Below, piece after piece: positions 28,590 to 39,754 of a DNA stretch of 41,910 bases. Below the pieces are notes generated by a model. That model made no database searches, had not been told where the DNA came from, and worked only from the letters and a program-made list of their open reading frames with translations. This DNA comes from Folioceros fuciformis. Lineage: Eukaryota > Anthocerotophyta > Anthocerotopsida > Anthocerotales. The stretch lies in NCBI GenBank assembly GCA_049999805.1, contig JBNGIO010004074.1:1-41910 (forward strand), in the 5' to 3' direction. Position 1 is the stretch's first letter. Each line of letters opens with the position of its first letter. The position numbers and the translations under genes were made by a program.

Positions 28590-31265
28590 TCATTGTTTCA
28601 AATCCATAACCACGTAGCAACAACTCATTCTTTCACCTACCTGTCCCAGAGATGTCTGAGAAGGTTTCAGAATTGTCACACGACCTCCACGTCCATCAGC
28701 TCCTGAAGAAATATACTTCCCGCTAGAGACTCCCTGCAAGACTGATGTGATTCCAGCTGTACGTATTTTCTTGGAGTCCAAGGGGATGCTGGGCCTGTTA
28801 TCGTCGTGATAAACTGTTGACATGTTGATGAAGCTGCTTGCTCCCCCTCCGTGGCCCTCGTCCACGGCATCTGACGCAAAAGGTGTCCTGGGGCCTGCAA
28901 GGGTGGGCAGTCACTCACTGTAAGACGCAGGCTGCTGGTTCAGTGATGTGTTTTCGGCGCAGGCAGCTTCAATGGTGGCTATCTTACAACATATGGAAAA
29001 GAGAAGGGCTTGTACACAGCAGCAGATGCTTACTTGAAGATAGGAAGCGAGGGCTGGAGCTTTGTGCCCGTGGGCTGGAACCCTGTGCCAAAGACAGCTC
29101 TCTTCTTATAGGAAGGGAAACCCCAGCTTCTAATGTGTCGGGTTCCTGGTGCATCAAAGTCTTGGAGCATGTGGTATCGTCATTGTTGTTGCTGGGTCTG
29201 GATGGATCACAAGTGAAAACAGGGTGGGACAAATGCCCTCCAAATTTCGGAGAAGAGTTGCATGCCTCTGTGGTACACCTTTCCGTGTCGGAAAATCCTA
29301 CATCAACCACCGCCTTTACTGCGAAGGTCTTGCTTCTACTCGGTACCAAGACGTCCGTCCCGCATTTGCTGGCAGGAAAGGATCTTGTCCTCAGCACCGG
29401 GGATGTACCCAAGGTGCTGCTCTGGCCCATAGCGAGATAATCAGACAGACGTCCGGTCTCTCCATGCACACCTAGTGTTGCCATGGCACTTGTCATAGTA
29501 CTAGTAGCGTGCATGGAAGATGCGTTTCTAAGCATGCCATCATCACCAACAAAGGTTCTCGGAGTTTCCGCTCGGCTGTCGGAGCTCTCATCGGTTGGCA
29601 TCCCTATCAGTTCACCCATTTGCTGCCGGCTACAACCTGTTTCATCTTCGAGACTTCCACATGCAAGACTGGCAGATAGCCTGGTAATTTTAGTCAACCT
29701 CTCCCTGCATAAGGCCGCCGAAGTGGGTGGCTCAGTTTGACGTGCAACTTGCCCTGTAGCTCCTTCCCTGGGTCCGTCACGTCGCAGGATAGACCTCAAC
29801 TTGGCATTCTCTTGCACTTCCAGCTTCCTCTCTAGTTCTTGAACCCTGGCCTGCACTCCCACAGTTTTAGAGGAAACTCGAGCCTTCCGTAACACCATCT
29901 GACTGCGTCCAGATATTCGGTACCAGGGTGGCTCACCTTCAGCTTCTTCATCTGTTCAAAAGATTTCTCACACTTCCGAACAGCTTGCCCCTCACTGAGG
30001 CCTAACTCGTTACACCTTGCCATCAAGTCCTTGTAGGTCCTGTTACAACCAGTCCCTCGATGAGACCACATCTCCATTGTGCATCAAGCACGCATTTCAT
30101 GTCCACGTTTCGTACCTGTTTCGCAGGACCAGAGACTTTGTGAGAGTATCTATGATGTCCTCCTTGTTGGAACTTCTCCCTAAACTTGCCAGCCTTAACA
30201 CATCCTCCTCAGCTATATCTGTATCTCCAATTCTGCCACAAGAAGTAACCCCGTTCAGACGAAATGCCGGCTTGTACCGTCACATACCCATGCCTCACTA
30301 TACACTCGAAACTCACAATTTGTGGGCAGCAAGCTCCTTAGCCATGGCAATATTCTTCTCGAGCAGCATAGACCGCTCCATCATCGATCTTCGCAATTCC
30401 TGTGGGACACAGATGAAGATGTCAACCAAAATGGAGCAAACCTACAGCCCACCTGCCCAAATGCAGCCCAGGAACTAACATCACCTCTTGAGTTCTGGCA
30501 AGAGCTTCTTTGCAATATGATCTCTCTCTGCTAGCTTCGGCACGTGCAGCTTCAGCCTTGTCAACTCTCACTATGTACTCGGACAGCTGCAGACGGCAAA
30601 TCACATTACTGCCACTTACACCTTTTAACAAACCCATACTTTGCATCAACTTGCACCATGAATGCCCACCTGGCTATCAAGGTCCGTCAGTTGCTCCTGA
30701 TAAGAGCTCAAGGCGGCTTTTGCAACGGAGAGCTGGCCTTCCAGCTTGATGACAAGAGCTTCGTCGGCCTGCAAAAATCAGCCATAAATGATAGGCCAAC
30801 CTAAACGTCAGGCCAAAGACATGTGTAAGAGGACTAACCACAGATCTCTCAGCGCAAGGTGCAGATTTTGAAGCAACTCCCAGCTGATTCCTAATCTTGG
30901 CGGTGTCGGCAGCGGACTGGAAGTACAACCGATGCGTCTCCTTACTGGTGCATTCTTTCTTACACAAAGGACAAGTCGCCTTCCTTCCGCGCGGCGTGTA
31001 CTCAATCCACTGCTGCAAGCTTCACAGCACACACACACACAACACACATTATCATCACACTCGACATGCACCAATGGAATTCAAACACGCCCACAACTCT
31101 GTCACCACAGACACAAGCTCAGTCCCTAAGTCACTCGTTCCATCACTCCACTCACCATATGTCGTGGAACACATGCCCGCAGAGCGAGATAGACAGCAGG
31201 TCATCAGCAATCGGCCTGGCATCCTCGTAGCAAATGGCGCATATTGCGTTAGCCTCCGCCGTCAT
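28590..31265 (-). CDS. TRAIP: TRAIP-type RING E3 ubiquitin ligase
   Basis: In animals TRAIP ubiquitinates stalled or converged replisomes to unload CMG helicase; a plant homologue is predicted to do the same in the nucleus. Nine exons: 31265-31156, 31019-30839, 30768-30670, 30586-30485, 30399-30317, 30232-30116, 30039-29937, 29898-29034 and 28894-28590, 654 residues. The N-terminal C3H2C3 RING uses C9, C12, C29, H31, H34, C37, C53 and C56. A long coiled coil follows (ADEALVIKLEGQLSVAKAAL through exon 7). The large exon 8 is Ser/Thr-rich and disordered. The C-terminal part has GADGRGGRVTILK, a block I recall from plant homologues. Shortly after it CAG|GTAGGTG looks like a donor, so the annotated end (RMSCCYVVMDLKQ) may be intron read-through and a last exon may lie left of 28590. 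Confidence 0.85.
31028..31041. repeat. AC dinucleotide run in TRAIP intron 1
   Basis: A short (AC)n microsatellite lies within the first TRAIP intron, next to the exon 2 acceptor. Confidence 0.8.
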
Positions 31266-32346
31266 CTCTGCACTCCGCCTACACCGAAGCCCGTCCTGAG
31301 TGCCAGGTCTTGGGCATCATCTCGTACCACCCTACACTACCGCCCACAACAACCCGACCGTCTGCTATGAATTGCGCTTCACATCCACACAAAATCTTCC
31401 ACCCTGCCCTGTCCTGGCCACCCTCTTATGCTCAGCTAGCTGCAGTGCAGAGAACTACGTCCATCAAACGCGGCCTGCGGGGATCCGTGCAGCGCAAACC
31501 GAACGCATTGGTGGCTCCCTTTGCCCCGGGCTGGAAGTTGCTAATTCAGCTCGCTTGGCCGCAATCCTTCCGTGCCTGGCATTGGGTCCGATTCATACCA
31601 ATTGGGCGTCAGCAGCAGGAGGAGGAGGATATGGCGGTGAGCAGGGGCAGCGCTCTAGGGGGTGGGGGACTGCAGCAGCAGGGAAGTAGCCGAAGCATGT
31701 GAGCACGCTCGAATTTTTGGCGCCAAGGGCGCGGAGCCTTGAATTGAGGGGCCGCGCCATCAAGAATGCACGAGGACCTCTGGCTCGTCTCCGTAGAGCC
31801 CGCCGACTGCACTATCATGTCATATCTCTACATCTCGCCTCCACCAATTGCCGCGTCGTCAAATTCGACTCCATATGGTCAGGGTTTTGTTCGTACAGTT
31901 GCAGTTTCAAATTGCTGCAGTGCGCAAACTATGAGGTGCGTGATGTCCTGCTACTTCAAGTCCAGCAGCAATGCAGAGTCCGGAGGCCCTGGGCCTGGAA
32001 AGTCCAGACCTGGTGAGTCGGTGTGGTAGCCAGAGGAGCGGCAGGGTGATTACAAATGTGAAGTCACATGTGAGTTGGGCTCTGCTTGGACAGATCTGAG
32101 GCACGAAGTTTTCACGAGAGACAAGAGTGCAATGGCAGATTGCTCATGTCACACATTAAATTTTATGATAAGTATACAACAGATCCAGTATTTCACATAT
32201 ATACAGCACATCCATGGCACCCTCTTGAGATGCACCTGTACCACCTTAAATGGCTACATACATGGTTTTCAGTATCCTGTATTCACAATATGGACAGTAA
32301 TACACACAACGTGGGAGGAAGCCCACGCCCTCCAGCTTCAAGCTCG
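31266..32346. other. TRAIP promoter and BBD 3' flank
   Basis: These 1081 bp separate two minus-strand genes. Plus-strand frames of 87-130 codons (for example from 31766) overlap each other and carry no domain I recognise. GGAGGAGGA and CAGCAGCAG runs near 31615-31680 are typical of a 5' UTR or promoter. No gene is called. Confidence 0.4.
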
Positions 32347-34495
32347 TTAAGCCTGCAAAACCTCACGACACGAGTGCGGCAGGATGTGACAGACTAGGTG
32401 CGCAGATCATAATACACCTGCCGTCTCTTGCACAGCATACCTGTTTCTGCTGTCGTCTTTTCTGCTGACGAAGATGGCTGAGTTCGTCTCGTAGCCGAGC
32501 TGTGAGCCACGAGGAACAGCAGGACCCATTAGCATACGGCGATGACCTGCTGACAGTGGAGAATATTTGCAGGTAGGATACACAAGTGACAAACCTGCAT
32601 CACCATAGCGTTCTTCGACAGCTGCAATCATCAAGCTCCGAACCAGCACGAATTCTTCAGATGCAAAGTCAGACTCCGCTTCAGGCCTGCATCCAGAGCG
32701 TACGATGATTACGTATGTGTCTGAAGGACAAACAGCAGGAGCTGAGACAGCTGGAAAAGAGAATATCGTGAAGCACCGGTCCAGCCCAGCAATGGAGACT
32801 CCCAACGAGGCCCGGATCTGCCTTGAGGGCAACTTTGCTGGGTCACTCACAATCCGAACGCCATCGCTGTAGGCAAGGGTCTTGTTGACTTGGATGGGAA
32901 TCTGAATGATCAAGAATCAAATACGTCAAACACGATGAAGGATGTATCATGGCATAATTCGTGCTACAACAAGCAAGCTGCCACAGGCCAGAACCCACAA
33001 GACTGAGAAAGATCCATTTCTTCTTCTTCCCCGCGATACGAAACCCACCGAGGACGGAAGAACCATCTCAAAACCCATAAGCTGAGATCAGCAGTGGCAT
33101 ACAAAGGTGCATTGCCATACCTTGCATCTGGCAGCCAAGTTGATCGCATCTGATGGCCGAAGATCCAGACTCACAATTTTCTGCGTGTCTTCATGTTTCT
33201 GGATATTGAGGGGTCCAAAATTTCAACAGAGTGCGCGTAACAAGGTCCCGAGCAACAGACCCAGCGGACAGTGTACGGAGGATAGGGACACTTGCCTTGC
33301 ACAAATAAATACGAGCATAATAGGCTTCATTCACTCTGCGAGTCACCCGAGCTAACTTGGCCTGGAGAGCACAGACAACAATATCGTGGGCATGTGAGTT
33401 CACCTTCACCAGGGTCCACAACGGTTCAACCACTCCGGCTACACTCATAAATGTGCAATAGGTGACATGAGATGGTGCAAGTCAGATGGCGTGTGACACT
33501 CAACAAAAAACACACCGACTACCAAGATGGTGTCAACCAAGGGATCATTTTTATTCATACCTGATAACCCATGACGTCGAGCATGTCCTTGATAACATGA
33601 TATACAGTAGGCCTAGCCTGTAATTCACACAGCACATGAACAGAGACACCAATATCAAGATCTCAAAGCGAGTCCATCATCAGCTGGTGCAAGCAAGCAG
33701 CTATAAATGAAACGACTCTTGATACTCACAACTTGCACGTCTCGGATAGCCTCCATAAGCATCGTGCTCGGCAGCTCCGCTGTCCACCGCGAAGACCGTT
33801 AGACATCCACCAAGCCAATCGGGCGTGCACCACCATATCCGAACTGAAGCTCAAGAACAAGGGAAGGAAGCTTGCCAGAGGGCATGTTACATACTGACTA
33901 TGATTGGAAGCATAAGGTTGCTACCATCTTCCATTTTCAGCACGATCGCAGGCTGCGGCGCGTAGTCGGGCAGTGGACTTCCTTCGGGATTGTTGTGAGA
34001 ACACTTCACGAGTCTCCCGTCACGCATTTTGATGAGAAACCCCTCTGATCCGCTCTTCACCTCCACTGCGGACATGGCCGTATGCTCTCAAGACATGAGT
34101 GAGGCACAAGAAGCACTGAATCCAGCCCCGAAACCAGGCAATCAGAATCAACCCACACCTGCTTCGACAACCGACGACTCCACGTAGTCTTCATCGTGCT
34201 CGTCAAACCCATCAGCCATACCTCCGTTGTTGAAAGACATGCTGGTGTGGCAGGGGCCCTTGCACTCGGGCGACAACACGAGCCTTTGTCCTAGGAGCTG
34301 CGGCTTAGCAGACATCCAGGATGGCCGTACGGTTTCCAGCCTGTTCTTCAGGCAGGCAGATCTCCTGGGCCCGGGAGTGGCGAGCGCAATAGCGATGTCA
34401 TGGTTTAAAGCCGCGGCAGTGTGCACCGCCGCCACTGCGTTCATGGCTGCCCCTTGGAACACGGTTGCCATTTCTGCGCACGCACGGAGGAACAT
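32347..34495 (-). CDS. BBD: Bifunctional nuclease, BBD family (DUF151 plus UVR domain)
   Basis: Plant BBD proteins are described as RNase/DNase enzymes in basal defence responses. Nine exons: 34495-34159, 34065-33895, 33779-33733, 33617-33561, 33361-33296, 33198-33121, 32901-32595, 32499-32441 and 32352-32347, 375 residues. The N-terminus (about 1-90) looks like a plastid transit peptide. Then MADGFDEHDEDYVESSVVEA, the bifunctional-nuclease domain (VEVKSGSEGFLIKMRDGRLV, HPAIVLKMEDG-like PAIVLKMEDGSNLMLPIIV, ARPTVYHVIKDMLDVMGY, VSLDLRPSDAINLAARCK, IPIQVNKTLAYSDGVRI) and a C-terminal UVR motif (AAVEERYGDAARLRDELSHL). Intron 5 starts with GC (AAG|GCAAGT). Exon 7 is about 25 residues longer than in the Arabidopsis protein I recall. 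The two-codon last exon (GCT TAA) is the least certain; read-through gives a short alternative end. Confidence 0.88.
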
Positions 34496-35276
34496 TTCCG
34501 CTTAACCCAGACCCCAGGAACCCGGAGAACAAAGCTGCCCACACATCCAGCACCGCCCCAAATGGAGCCGGAGCCTTCTTGAGTGTCAGACCCATTTGGG
34601 TTGGTACTCCCGGCCACACAACCCACCACACCAACCTTCTCCAAATCTAGCAACCGGACTGCGCTCAGGCGCTTGCTCTACCTTCTCCACTCACTAGCAT
34701 CACGGACGAATCAGGCAGAGCAGTAGATGCAAAGGCTGGCCAGCCCCAGTCCAGCCCAGTTCTCAAGATCCGACGGAACAACACACTTGCGAGAGCGGCA
34801 AGGAGCAACAGCAAGGCTGAACCAAGGAAATCTACGCGACAGCATCGCACACGCCCAGGCGAAGCAAATATCAACTCACCTGTCCGAAATCAGAGTGATG
34901 CTCCTGCTGCGGGAATGACGGCAGGCTGGTGTTAAAAGTCTGTGAGCAGCCTTCTAAGCTGGGGTCAGGCACAGCCACAACAAACGCTGCCGCCTACAAC
35001 AGGAAAGAAGACGCAAGCTATATGTATATATATTCGTGCACTGCACCGGTCCTCAGTTATTATCTCGGGAGGTTAGGCCTTGCGAAGGAGGACGGAAGGT
35101 GTCTGATTGAAGTGTTATCTGCAAAAGTGGATCTGCTCTTTTCGGCAGACTTTTTTTTTTTTTTTCCTTCTCTGGACGGCTGAGCTCAGAATGTCACACG
35201 TTCCTGGCTGGCACAGTGTAAAAGATCCAGTCAGGCTAGATATGATTGGTGTGTAATACGGCCCGCGTACTGACAG
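34496..35276. other. Divergent spacer between BBD and UreD genes
   Basis: This is the left part of the 855-bp spacer shared by two divergent start codons. No gene is recognised. It contains TATATGTATATATATT near 35020 and a T14 run at 35152-35165. Confidence 0.45.
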
Positions 35277-35298
35277 TGTACATATGTACATATGTACA
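35277..35298. promoter_or_regulatory. Perfect 22-bp GTAC palindrome upstream of UreD
   Basis: The 22 bases read the same on both strands: TGTACATATG followed by TACATATGTACA, with three GTAC cores. It ends 52 bp before the UreD ATG, so it is in the core promoter or 5' UTR. GTAC is the core of SBP-domain (CRR1/SPL7) sites; binding is untested. Confidence 0.6.
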
Positions 35299-35350
35299 TG
35301 CATACGTCTGGGAGGCCAGGTTTGTGTTGGAGAACCTCGAAAGCTCCGAA

Positions 35351-36904
35351 ATGGAGTTGGGCTTGGGAGGTGGTTTCGATGACAAGGCATTAAGGGGCGC
35401 TCTGACCGTGGAGTACATCAATGGGAAGTCGGTGGCGAGTCGAGTCTTTGCTCGCTATCCCCTGAAATTCATGATTCCCGAGAAGGTGAGTCCGGGAACA
35501 TCTTTGTTCTCGGAAATTGAGACCTAGTTTATCTTGATTGTGCCTGTAGGAGCAAGTCGCTTATCATGCATGGTATGCAGATGGCTGCATCTGAGGTGGA
35601 CGTGGTTTGGGTCTACGCAATCACATACGGGGGTGGAGTTGTTTCGGTGAAAACCTTAAGCCCATAGTGTTGGGGATTGGCCAGAGGTGGTCTTCTTACC
35701 TGGGATGTTAGTTTGATCTAACATGAGCTGTGTGATAACGTCATATCAGGGTGACATTATAGACTACAGAATTGATGTAGCTGGAGCATGCACTGTAGTG
35801 CTCACTACCCAATCTTCAACGAAGGTGTGTGATGCAAAGTTTTGGTTGGCTTGTCGCTGTTGGTCGAGCAGTAACAGGCATATCTCTGCTTTCCTGTCTT
35901 GGGTTGCCAGGTGTTTAAGTCTCTCGGTGGAATGCTGGCTGAACAGAGGCTTACGGTAAGGCTAAGTTGGTGCATCAAGTCATTCTGGTGTGTAACCATT
36001 GTGGAGCCTCGCTAACTGGCCTTCTGTCATCGTCTGTGGGGTTAGGCATGTGTCGGAAGTGGTGCATTGTTTGCGTTGCTGCCCGATCCTGTCACTTGCT
36101 TTGCAGCTGCAAAATTCTCCCAGCTTCAGGTCTTCAGTTTAGCTTCTGATGGCAATCTGATCCTCCTAGACTGGCTAACAAGTGGTCGAAGGGAGCGTGG
36201 GGAAATCTGGGCTTTTGAAAGCTATAAAAGCAGGAACCACGTGTACATTGGCCAAAGCGAAGTGCTGATGGTGGACAATGTAAGTTGTTGATGTGGTTTT
36301 CTTGAAAGGTGGAAGCCTCCTCTAAAGAAACTCTGTTTGTGACAGCACATTGTTCTCATTTTCCATTGCAGGTTTTTCTTGAGCAAGGGGCGGGTCTATC
36401 TGTAGCAAAGCGCATGCAGGGCTTTCATGTTGTTGCCATGCTTACAGTCTACGGGTAGGTGTTGGGTACATCGAACCAAATCAACACAAGTGGAAAAGGA
36501 GGCTGACAGAAGAATCTGCTTTGCTTTTGTGTGTGTGCAGGACCCGATTGACGGCCTTCAGGCTGCAACTGCAAGATAGGGTACGCTCGTTTACAAGAGA
36601 AAGCCTCGGTCAAAGGCAAATTCAGCGAAGGCAGAAACGGGTTGGCGGATCAAGCGAGTGTGAGCAGACCATGTTCATTTCATCTTGCAGTCTGGGAGCT
36701 CATGTATGTCTGACAACCAAGGCATTTTGTTTTCTTCTTACGTTCTCCGTTCGGCTCAATGTCTTCATGTGGTGATGGATGCAGGATCAGGGCATAGTGA
36801 TTCGTATCACAGCAAGGACGACGGAAGCCGTCTACGATTTCTTGCGAGAACAATTTGCGTGTATTTTGCCTTTATTGGGAGCCCTTCCGTTTCTCGGAAG
36901 ATGA
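35351..36904 (+). CDS. URED: Urease accessory protein UreD
   Basis: UreD binds urease apoprotein and, with UreF and UreG, delivers nickel to its active site in the cytosol. Eight exons: 35351-35485, 35581-35646, 35750-35824, 35911-35955, 36046-36279, 36372-36454, 36541-36703 and 36785-36904, 306 residues. Family blocks in order: SRVFARYPLKFMIPEK, VVWVYAITYGGGVVSGD, CTVVLTTQSSTKVFKSLGG, ALFALLPDPVTCFAAAKFSQ, LILLDWLTSGRRERGEIWAF, GFHVVAMLTVYGTRL and GIVIRITARTTEAVYDFLRE, close to plant UreD in length. Exon 2 could instead start at 35563 (adding SLIMHGMQ-type residues); the acceptor TATGCAG|ATG was preferred because it matches family spacing. The frame runs open upstream of ATG 35351 but the ATG fits the family start. 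Confidence 0.95.
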
Positions 36905-37019
36905 TCTGATGTGAGCGTTCTTCGTCACCACTTACCCAACAACTTTTCCTGCTTTCAAAATTGGACGGTTGTTGAAGAGCTTACGCTCATGGGTCGTGAA
37001 ATTGAAAACTTGGGGAGTG
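36905..37019. terminator. Compact convergent 3' region of UreD and MFS genes
   Basis: Only 115 bp separate the UreD stop from the MFS transporter stop on the other strand. The 3' UTRs and polyadenylation signals of the two genes must lie within it or overlap the neighbouring gene. No clear AATAAA was seen. Confidence 0.4.
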
Positions 37020-39754
37020 TTAAGATTCGTCCGTTTCGTAGTTAGGTTCGACGTCCTCGTTGGGGTGTACTTGCACGTAGCTGCTCTTTGTCACTGCTAT
37101 TGGCCGTGGCACAGGAGGGATGGACAGCCCAAGGAGAAAGGCAACCACCTGCAGCAGAGGGCTTAGTCAGATGCAGTAGAATACCAGATTCAAGCAGCTT
37201 GTTCTGTTCAGGTGACGATCAGCAGGGCGCAAAGCGCTCGTAGTCACAAGCTGCCCGATTCCAGAGAGGCAAGATTTGTGTGAGTTCGGGCTACCATGGC
37301 AAATCCGGAGCAGATAATGCTGAACCCTGGGCAATGGAAGGGTGCCTTGTCGGACAGAAAGAGAGCTGCACAGGTAAACGGTAGGTGGTGGTCAGTACCC
37401 AATACATCAATGATTTAGAAGGGAAGTTCAGTTCCTCGTTTTACCTGTCAAAGGGCTAGTTATGAGAGGAGCCACTATGCTGGCAAACGAGCGCACACCT
37501 GCTACAAATCCTTGCAACTTGCCCTGCACAAATTTTCCAGAGTGTGCATATGAGTTTTTGCTAAAGCATGTGATGCTCATAGTTATCTCTGGCCTCTTTG
37601 CAGAGAACACACCTGCTCATCCGGCACAGCAGCTTTGGAAACGAGACTCCCAATCTGCATACGGCCGGCCACATGAGCCACAGGTAGGGGAGTCAGACTC
37701 ATACACGTTCATCTGCTGTCCCTACAAATTATATGAACAGTTTGGCAGCCAAGGTACTTACAATTGGAAAGACGAATACAAACAGCACTCCTGTCAGGGC
37801 AGCAGCATAGGGGACCTGTGATTACTAACTGTTAGCGCAGCAATGAGAACGTTAGGCTGCCTGTGTAAGACAGGAGATGTAAGCTGACTGATTACCCAAG
37901 GTGACCAGGCTATGCCATACAGGAAGGCCTGCATGCCGGAACAGCACGGCTTGTCAGTCACACGCTGAGGTAGTTCCTTTACGTAGGTCGACAGTATTTG
38001 CAAATGACCGCTAGTTGGTTATTGACACTGCCAGATGCATCATCCTTACGTGAACGAAGGATGCAAATAGGCCAATGCAGAGAACTTTCCGATCTCCAAG
38101 TAGGTGAACGAGAACTGGCATCACGATTATCTGACACACATGAAAACATCAGTATCCCGAATGAAAGTGGTTTGACCTAAGGTTGAGATGGTCAACCTAA
38201 CAATCAGGGAGAGTGGAAGGCCTCACCTGAGAAATGACCGAAGCTCCCCCGGCAATGAGCATCAACTCCGCAAACTGATCTTTCCCGAAATTGAAAGTGG
38301 CTTTCAAGTAGTACTGCGGTTGTGGAAGTTGAAATACAAAATTGCTTGTATTGCAACATAAAACCAGGTGACGAATGGTGTTGTGTAATCAACCTACCAA
38401 GAGCGAGCTCTGAAGTCCGGCTTCTCCAAGATTGGAGAAAAATGCGACCAGAGTGACTCGCATGAGCAATTTGCTGGTCCCCAGGCAAGACTATTAGATC
38501 CAGGACGACATCTCAAGGATCCGAGGATTGCAGATACAACTGAGAACATGGAAGCTATTTGCGGAGAGGATGAGTCCCTCACCTGCCTCGAACAAGTCCG
38601 GCAGTCTGTTGTATAGAAGTTCGACTGCGCATGATCATAGGTGCTGATGACATCCATGCGGGTTTTGGCTGCTCTGTGGTCTGATCCGGGGGAGTTGCTC
38701 CTGTGCTCATGAGTGGCTGCCTTCGATTGGTCTCCACCAAGAACACTTTCAAGTAAACGGCAGCGGCGAGGGAGAGCAATGCTGCTGCCTGGTGCGGGCA
38801 CCCAAGCACAATCAGAAGACGGAACATTGGCTAGCAGTGTACCCAAGTGAGATGAATGAGACTTTCAAGACATGAAGGTGTGTCTCACTTTGAAGACATG
38901 GTCCTCGCCAAGGCATCTGGCTAGCAAAGTTCCCATGACGAAGCCTGTTGAGAGAGAGCCCATCATGATCCCAAACGCAGGTGCCCTCAGCCTTTCCTCC
39001 ACAGTATCTGCCTGCCCACAAGCCTTACAGATTTCTGTCAGCCACAAGACGTTTGAGGCAGGAACCTGGCCACGCTGAAGGGTTGTTGCAGTCTTTACCA
39101 CATAAGCCAGAGCGAGGCATGTCGTGCTGCCTTCACTAACAACTGCTGCAATGGTGCGCAGGATGAAGTAGATGTAGACGAAGGTTGTGTTTCTGCTGTA
39201 GGACAAAACAGCTGGTTGTGCAATGGCGCGTAAACGATTAGCCAGTGAGACTCTCTAAAACAGGTGACAGTGCAACCGGCACAGCGTCCAGGCAATGCAA
39301 GAACTGGTAAGAAAACACCAGGATCGGTCTGTCTACGAGTACCAATCGGAATGATGGATGCCGTGAAAGGCACCAACAACAACGGTTTCCGCCCGTACTC
39401 GTCCGATAAACCTCCGAGTACTGGTGTTGCTAGCATGGTGCCTATGCCAGCTACCTGCGATGTTGCAGCCCTATTCAGAATCTCTGCAAGTTGCTTGTCA
39501 AGACAGGAGGTCTTGCACCTTGCCAGCAGCGTTGGCGTTAGACTCAAACTCACCGCCTGCTGGAAGCCAGACAGAAAGATGGCCAAGCTGCATTTGTTCA
39601 GGCCAGGGCAAAGAGCTGCCAGAGTGACATCGATGAGGGCAGGCCAGACCATCACAGCTGCCGTGTAATGGAGAAACAGAGCCAGCATGAGATGGGCAAG
39701 GGGTCGGACTACCCCAACCCTCTCCCTCATACTCCCCATAGCTGACTGCCTCAT
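37020..39754 (-). CDS. MFS transporter, HIAT1 / TetA-like family
   Basis: Major-facilitator membrane transporter like the plant hippocampus-abundant-transcript-like proteins (MEE15 group); substrate not established. Fourteen exons: 39754-39554, 39454-39343, 39211-39099, 39011-38889, 38788-38583, 38473-38398, 38313-38227, 38130-38050, 37928-37896, 37815-37762, 37654-37613, 37523-37445, 37365-37295 and 37148-37020, 468 residues. The signature loop GGLSDEYGRKPLLLVPF follows TM2. Other blocks: RNTTFVYIYFILRT, EGSTTCLALAYVADTVEERL, AAVYLKVFLVET, FSNLGEAGLQSSLLYYLKAT, FGKDQFAELMLIAG, KLQGFVAGVRSFASIVAPLI and ALFLSDKAPFHCPGFSIIC. About twelve hydrophobic spans fit the fold. Introns 1 (99 nt) and 3 (87 nt) are multiples of three without stops in frame, so either could be retained silently. 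Confidence 0.92.

Noticed and set aside
28838-29440. 200-codon plus-strand open frame
   Set aside because: Antisense of TRAIP exon 8, which is in frame with the other TRAIP exons.
31766-32029. 87-codon plus-strand frame in the TRAIP/BBD spacer
   Set aside because: No homologue recognised and it overlaps a second open frame of similar length; unsupported without transcripts.
37301-37376. Possible plus-strand exon reading MANPEQIMLNPGQWKG with a GTAAAC donor
   Set aside because: It is the reverse complement of exon 13 of the MFS transporter, whose frame and splice sites fit the family.
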